Positions 60,575 to 64,000 of a DNA stretch of 64,000 bases are shown here, piece by piece; within the stretch, counting starts at the first letter, position 1, and each line of letters opens with the position of its first letter. The notes below the pieces were generated by a model. That model made no database searches. It worked only from the letters and a program-made list of their open reading frames with translations, and was not told the DNA's origin. Made by a program: the position numbers and the translations under genes. This DNA is from STF1-184 sp050178795 (GTDB taxonomy: Bacteria; Bacillota; Clostridia; Christensenellales; UBA1242): NCBI GenBank assembly GCA_050178795.1, contig JBFXFT010000005.1:1-64000 (forward strand), read 5' to 3'.

Positions 60575-63112
60575 ATGAAGAAGAAAGATTATAGTGAGGA
60601 ACACGGCAAAATTGTAGATAATACAAAAATTATAAGGCAAGAAGTAAAGGAAGAAATGAGCAAATCATTTATTGCCTATGCAATGGCTGTAAATGTTTCG
60701 CGTGCTATTCCAGATGTTAGAGACGGACTAAAACCAGTTCACAGACGTATTTTATATACAATGGGTGAAATGGGCGTTTTTAATGACAAACCATACCGAA
60801 AATGCGCTCGTATAGTCGGCGACGTTATGGGTAAATATCACCCACACGGAGACGCTGCAATCTACGACGCACTTGTAAGGCTAGCACAAGACTTCTCAAT
60901 AAACACTCCACTAGTTGACGGACATGGTAACTTTGGTAGCGTGGACGGAGACAGCGCCGCAGCAAGTCGTTATACCGAGGCAAGGCTTTCTAAAATAAGT
61001 GGCGAACTTTTAAAAGATATAAACAAAAATACTGTTGACTTTTACCCAAACTATGACGAGACAGAAATGCAACCAAGGGTGCTACCAGCAAACTTTCCAA
61101 ATTTACTCGTAAACGGCTCAGACGGTATTGCGGTTGGTATGGCAACAAACATTCCACCACACAACCTAAGAGAGGTTTGTAACGGCGTAATAGCCTTAAT
61201 AGATAACCCAGAAATTGACATTGATGAATTAATTGAAATAATACCAGCGCCAGACTATCCAACAAGGGCACTTATTATGGGCACAAGCGCAGTAACCCAC
61301 GCCTACAAAACAGGCAAGGGCGGAATAGTACTTAGGGCAAGGGCAGAAATTGAAGATTTTCACGAGGGCACAAGGCAAAGAATAATAGTTACAGAACTAC
61401 CTTATCAAGTAAACAAAGCAAAACTTATTATGGATATAGCCGACCTAGTAAAAGACAAAAAAGTTGACGGAATAAGCGACATAAAAGACGAGTCAGACAG
61501 GGAAGGTCTAAGAGTAGTTATTGACATTAAAAAGGACTTTAACGCACAAGTTGTTTTAAATTATTTATACAAACACACTCAACTTCAAGTATCAAACGGA
61601 ATAATTTTCTTGGCACTTGTAGAGGACCAACCACGCATTTTAAATTTAAAGGAAATGCTACACTACTATTTGGTTCACCAAAAAGAAGTTATAACAAGAA
61701 GGACTCAATTTGACCTAGAAAAAGCGTCAGAGAGAGAGCATATTGTAGAGGGCTTAGTGGTTGCGCTAAACGATGTTGACGAAGTAATAAAAACAATTAA
61801 ACAAAGTCCAGACAAACAAACAGCAATAGACAATTTAATTAGTAAATTCAATTTTACAGAAGCCCAAGCAAACGCAATTCTAGATATGAAGTTGCAACGC
61901 TTAACAGGACTAGAAATTGAAAAATTAAAAGAAGAACTTTCATCTTTACAAGCACAAATAATTGACTATAAAGATATTTTGGCTCACGAACAAAGAATAT
62001 TTGACATAATAAAAGCGCAATTAAGAGAAATTGAAGAAGTTTATGGCGTAGAAAGAAAAACTGAGATAAGCATAGACTATTCCGACATCAATTTAGCCGA
62101 CCTTATTGAAAAACACGATGTAGTTATAAGCCTAACTCATACAGGTTATGTAAAACGTCAACCAGTTAGCGAATACAGGGCACAAAGGCGTGGCGGGAGA
62201 GGTATTACGGCGCATAAATCTAAGGAAGAAGACTATGTGGAAATTATGTTTGTAACTCATTCGCACGATGACTTACTATTCTTTACCGACAGCGGTAGGG
62301 TTTATAGGATTAAGGCTTACGAAGTTCCAGAGGCTTCAAGACAAGCAAAGGGCAGAGCAATAGTAAACTTGTTACAACTTGCTGAAAATGAGAAAGTAAC
62401 AGCAATAATACCTCAAAAAGAAGACGCAAAGGGTAGCCTAATTATGGCAACCAAAGAGGGTCTAATTAAAAAGACTGACCTAAAGCAATTTGAAAGCATA
62501 AGACAAGTTGGTAAGATAGCAATTAAACTTGTAGAAAACGACCAACTAATAAGCGTACAAGTGGCAGACGGCGAAGATCAAGTGCTAGTTGCAAGCAATG
62601 AGGGAAAGTGTATAAGATTCCAAGAGACCGATGTTAGACCAATGGGTCGTGACACACAAGGCGTTAAATGTATCAATTTAACCGATGGCGACTATGTAGT
62701 AGATATGATTGTTATTAAACCGCATTCCACACTTCTTACAATAAGCGAGCAAGGTTACGGTAAGCGTAGCAAGAGCGAAGACTACCGCTTGCAAACAAGA
62801 GCGGGCAAAGGTATTAAAGCGGGCGTATTTAACGAACAAACAGGGCGCTTAGTAAACTTGAAACAAGTTACAGAAAGCGATGACGTTATGTTAATAAGCG
62901 AACAAGGCATAATAATAAGAATACCTGCAGAGACAATAAGCCTAATAGGAAGAGACACAAAGGGTGTTAAGGTTATGAAACTTGACGAAGGCGACCGAAT
63001 AGTAAGTGTTGCAGTTACTGCAAGTGACGAAAGCGAAGTCTTTGAAGAAGAGGAATCGGTAAACCAAACTATAAATATGTCTAAGGACCTATTTGAAGAA
63101 GATGAAGAGTAA
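60575..63112 (+). CDS. gyrA: DNA gyrase subunit A
   Basis: An 845-residue protein. Breakage-reunion domain with catalytic Tyr133 in AASRYTEARL. The quinolone-resistance region reads HPHGDAAIYDALVRLAQDF, with Ala94 at the place of E. coli Ser83 and Asp98 at the place of Asp87. The C-terminal pinwheel contains the gyrase-specific GyrA box QRRGGRG, which separates it from ParC. The N-terminus has about 20 extra residues before DNTKIIRQEVKEEM. It ends with an acidic tail. The ribosome site AGGAG overlaps the end of gyrB. Confidence 0.98.
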   Translation: MKKKDYSEEHGKIVDNTKIIRQEVKEEMSKSFIAYAMAVNVSRAIPDVRDGLKPVHRRILYTMGEMGVFNDKPYRKCARIVGDVMGKYHPHGDAAIYDALVRLAQDFSINTPLVDGHGNFGSVDGDSAAASRYTEARLSKISGELLKDINKNTVDFYPNYDETEMQPRVLPANFPNLLVNGSDGIAVGMATNIPPHNLREVCNGVIALIDNPEIDIDELIEIIPAPDYPTRALIMGTSAVTHAYKTGKGGIVLRARAEIEDFHEGTRQRIIVTELPYQVNKAKLIMDIADLVKDKKVDGISDIKDESDREGLRVVIDIKKDFNAQVVLNYLYKHTQLQVSNGIIFLALVEDQPRILNLKEMLHYYLVHQKEVITRRTQFDLEKASEREHIVEGLVVALNDVDEVIKTIKQSPDKQTAIDNLISKFNFTEAQANAILDMKLQRLTGLEIEKLKEELSSLQAQIIDYKDILAHEQRIFDIIKAQLREIEEVYGVERKTEISIDYSDINLADLIEKHDVVISLTHTGYVKRQPVSEYRAQRRGGRGITAHKSKEEDYVEIMFVTHSHDDLLFFTDSGRVYRIKAYEVPEASRQAKGRAIVNLLQLAENEKVTAIIPQKEDAKGSLIMATKEGLIKKTDLKQFESIRQVGKIAIKLVENDQLISVQVADGEDQVLVASNEGKCIRFQETDVRPMGRDTQGVKCINLTDGDYVVDMIVIKPHSTLLTISEQGYGKRSKSEDYRLQTRAGKGIKAGVFNEQTGRLVNLKQVTESDDVMLISEQGIIIRIPAETISLIGRDTKGVKVMKLDEGDRIVSVAVTASDESEVFEEEESVNQTINMSKDLFEEDEE

Positions 63113-63128
63113 AACACTTAAAAAACAT

Positions 63129-63156
63129 TAAAAAACAGAGGTAATCCTCTGTTTTT
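63129..63156. terminator. bidirectional terminator
   Basis: AAAAAACAGAGG / CCTCTGTTTTTT between gyrA and the convergent HipA-like gene. Confidence 0.88.
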
Positions 63157-63168
63157 TGTTATTTTATG

Positions 63169-64000
63169 TTAATTAATCTCTAAGTCTTTTTGTCCTTCTT
63201 TTGTTTTTATTGTATCTACGAAACTTTCTTTTATAAATTTGCGCCTTTCTGTAAATACTAGTCTAATCCATTCCTTATATTCTTCTGGAAGGGTCATTTT
63301 TTGTTCTGTTTCAAAGGTCTCAAAACCTTTTTCAAGGTCAATTTTTAAAAGGCTGTCCATAGTTTTTTTAAATAAATTTGGGAATGTTTTTCTAACAGCT
63401 TTTAAATTGTTAGACAAACTATCTGCAGAACTTGAGTGCTCGTTTAGTACCATATAACTGTTAGTATTTATTATTTTATTTTTTATTTTTGCTTGTAAAT
63501 TGTCGCCCTTTAAAAACTCTTTAATTTTTGAACTGCTACAGTATGCAAAAAAACTCTTTTCGTGGTCGCAAACTGGAGCAAGTTTAAATATTTTTTTCTT
63601 ATCACTCAAAACCATTAAATTTTTGTCGCACCTGTCTGTATTTACTATCATTACATCAAAAAGCAAAATTTCAACTTGTCTTTTAAGCATTGTATTGGCT
63701 TCGTTTTTATCTATTTCCTGAGCCTTAATTTTATCTTGCAATATTTTATAAAAACCTATTATAGATGTTGAACCCTCATTATTTTTTAATTGTTGTGGTA
63801 AATGACTGTTTAAGAACTCATTATATGATAGTGTTTGTAGATTATCCATTGATACGCTGTAAGATATTACACCTTTCTCGCCATTACATGTTGCCATATC
63901 ATATTTGGCACAAGGAAAACCTATTTGCCTAGCCAAAATACTAACCAAAACCTCTGTCAACATTGAAAAACTATCAATTATGTCTTTTTTCCAAAAAATG
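63169..64000 (-). CDS. HipA-like kinase domain protein, 5' end outside window
   Basis: At least 276 residues: the frame is open to the window edge and reads ..FWKKDIIDSFSMLTEVLV, so the ATG at 63963 is probably internal. The segment LLFDVMIVNTDRCDKNLMVL has the catalytic-loop layout of HipA-like kinases (normally NxDRHxKN; here DRCDKN). KLAPVCDHEKSFF is the following metal-binding Asp region. HipA kinases phosphorylate proteins such as GltX and cause growth arrest. The His in DRH is replaced by Cys, so activity is uncertain. No HipB-like regulator is visible here. Confidence 0.7.
   Translation of the reverse strand, partial: IFWKKDIIDSFSMLTEVLVSILARQIGFPCAKYDMATCNGEKGVISYSVSMDNLQTLSYNEFLNSHLPQQLKNNEGSTSIIGFYKILQDKIKAQEIDKNEANTMLKRQVEILLFDVMIVNTDRCDKNLMVLSDKKKIFKLAPVCDHEKSFFAYCSSSKIKEFLKGDNLQAKIKNKIINTNSYMVLNEHSSSADSLSNNLKAVRKTFPNLFKKTMDSLLKIDLEKGFETFETEQKMTLPEEYKEWIRLVFTERRKFIKESFVDTIKTKEGQKDLEIN

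Overview
The window looks like the chromosome of a low-GC, monoderm, Gram-positive bacterium (Bacillota, most probably an uncultured Clostridia-like lineage). The evidence is the strongly A/T-rich DNA, strong AGGAGG-type ribosome binding sites, frequent TTG starts, lipoboxed lipoproteins, HelD, Jag/YidC, the canonical parS sequence, and the order parB-parA-rsmG-mnmG-mnmE-jag-yidC-yidD-rnpA-rpmH. The right half is the replication-origin region.

1-1.5 kb: the end of a tRNA-Arg(UCG), a two-gene membrane-protein operon, then three tandem tRNA-Arg copies, of which only the last (ACG anticodon) is intact. 1.4-12.8 kb: an integrated genomic island of about 11.3 kb. Its right edge is the 3' half of a tRNA-Arg whose acceptor strand pairs perfectly with the broken 5' half at 1389. 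The island holds a tyrosine recombinase with an excisionase-like gene and a degenerate recombinase paralogue. It also holds a DarT-like ADP-ribosyltransferase fused to a GreA-like domain with a NADAR-like partner, a seven-bladed FG-GAP lipoprotein, a Fic protein, a sigma-like protein and a GIY-YIG/DUF4357 protein.

12.8-39 kb is ordinary chromosome with interesting single genes: a phosphodiester glycosidase behind a terminator/antiterminator leader, HelD, a large repeat lipoprotein, enolase, a GGDEF protein, a heliorhodopsin next to ftsH, a CvpA-like protein, two paralogous exported proteins, a uridine-kinase-like protein, a membrane-anchored cysteine-peptidase-like protein, dUTPase beside a thymine-hypermodification-type enzyme, an alkaline phosphatase lipoprotein, an ABC transporter with a companion lipoprotein, and tRNA-Ser(GCU).

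39-63 kb: a PHP-domain protein, then a 1-kb gap with three perfect parS sites and a pair of DnaA boxes, then the parB...rpmH block on the minus strand. dnaN and dnaA are also on the minus strand, and recF, a MazG-like gene, gyrB and gyrA are on the plus strand. Compared with the usual rpmH-dnaA-dnaN-recF-gyrBA order, the dnaA-dnaN pair is inverted. The window ends inside a HipA-like kinase gene.

Gene functions come from reading motifs and from memory of protein families; no database search was run.
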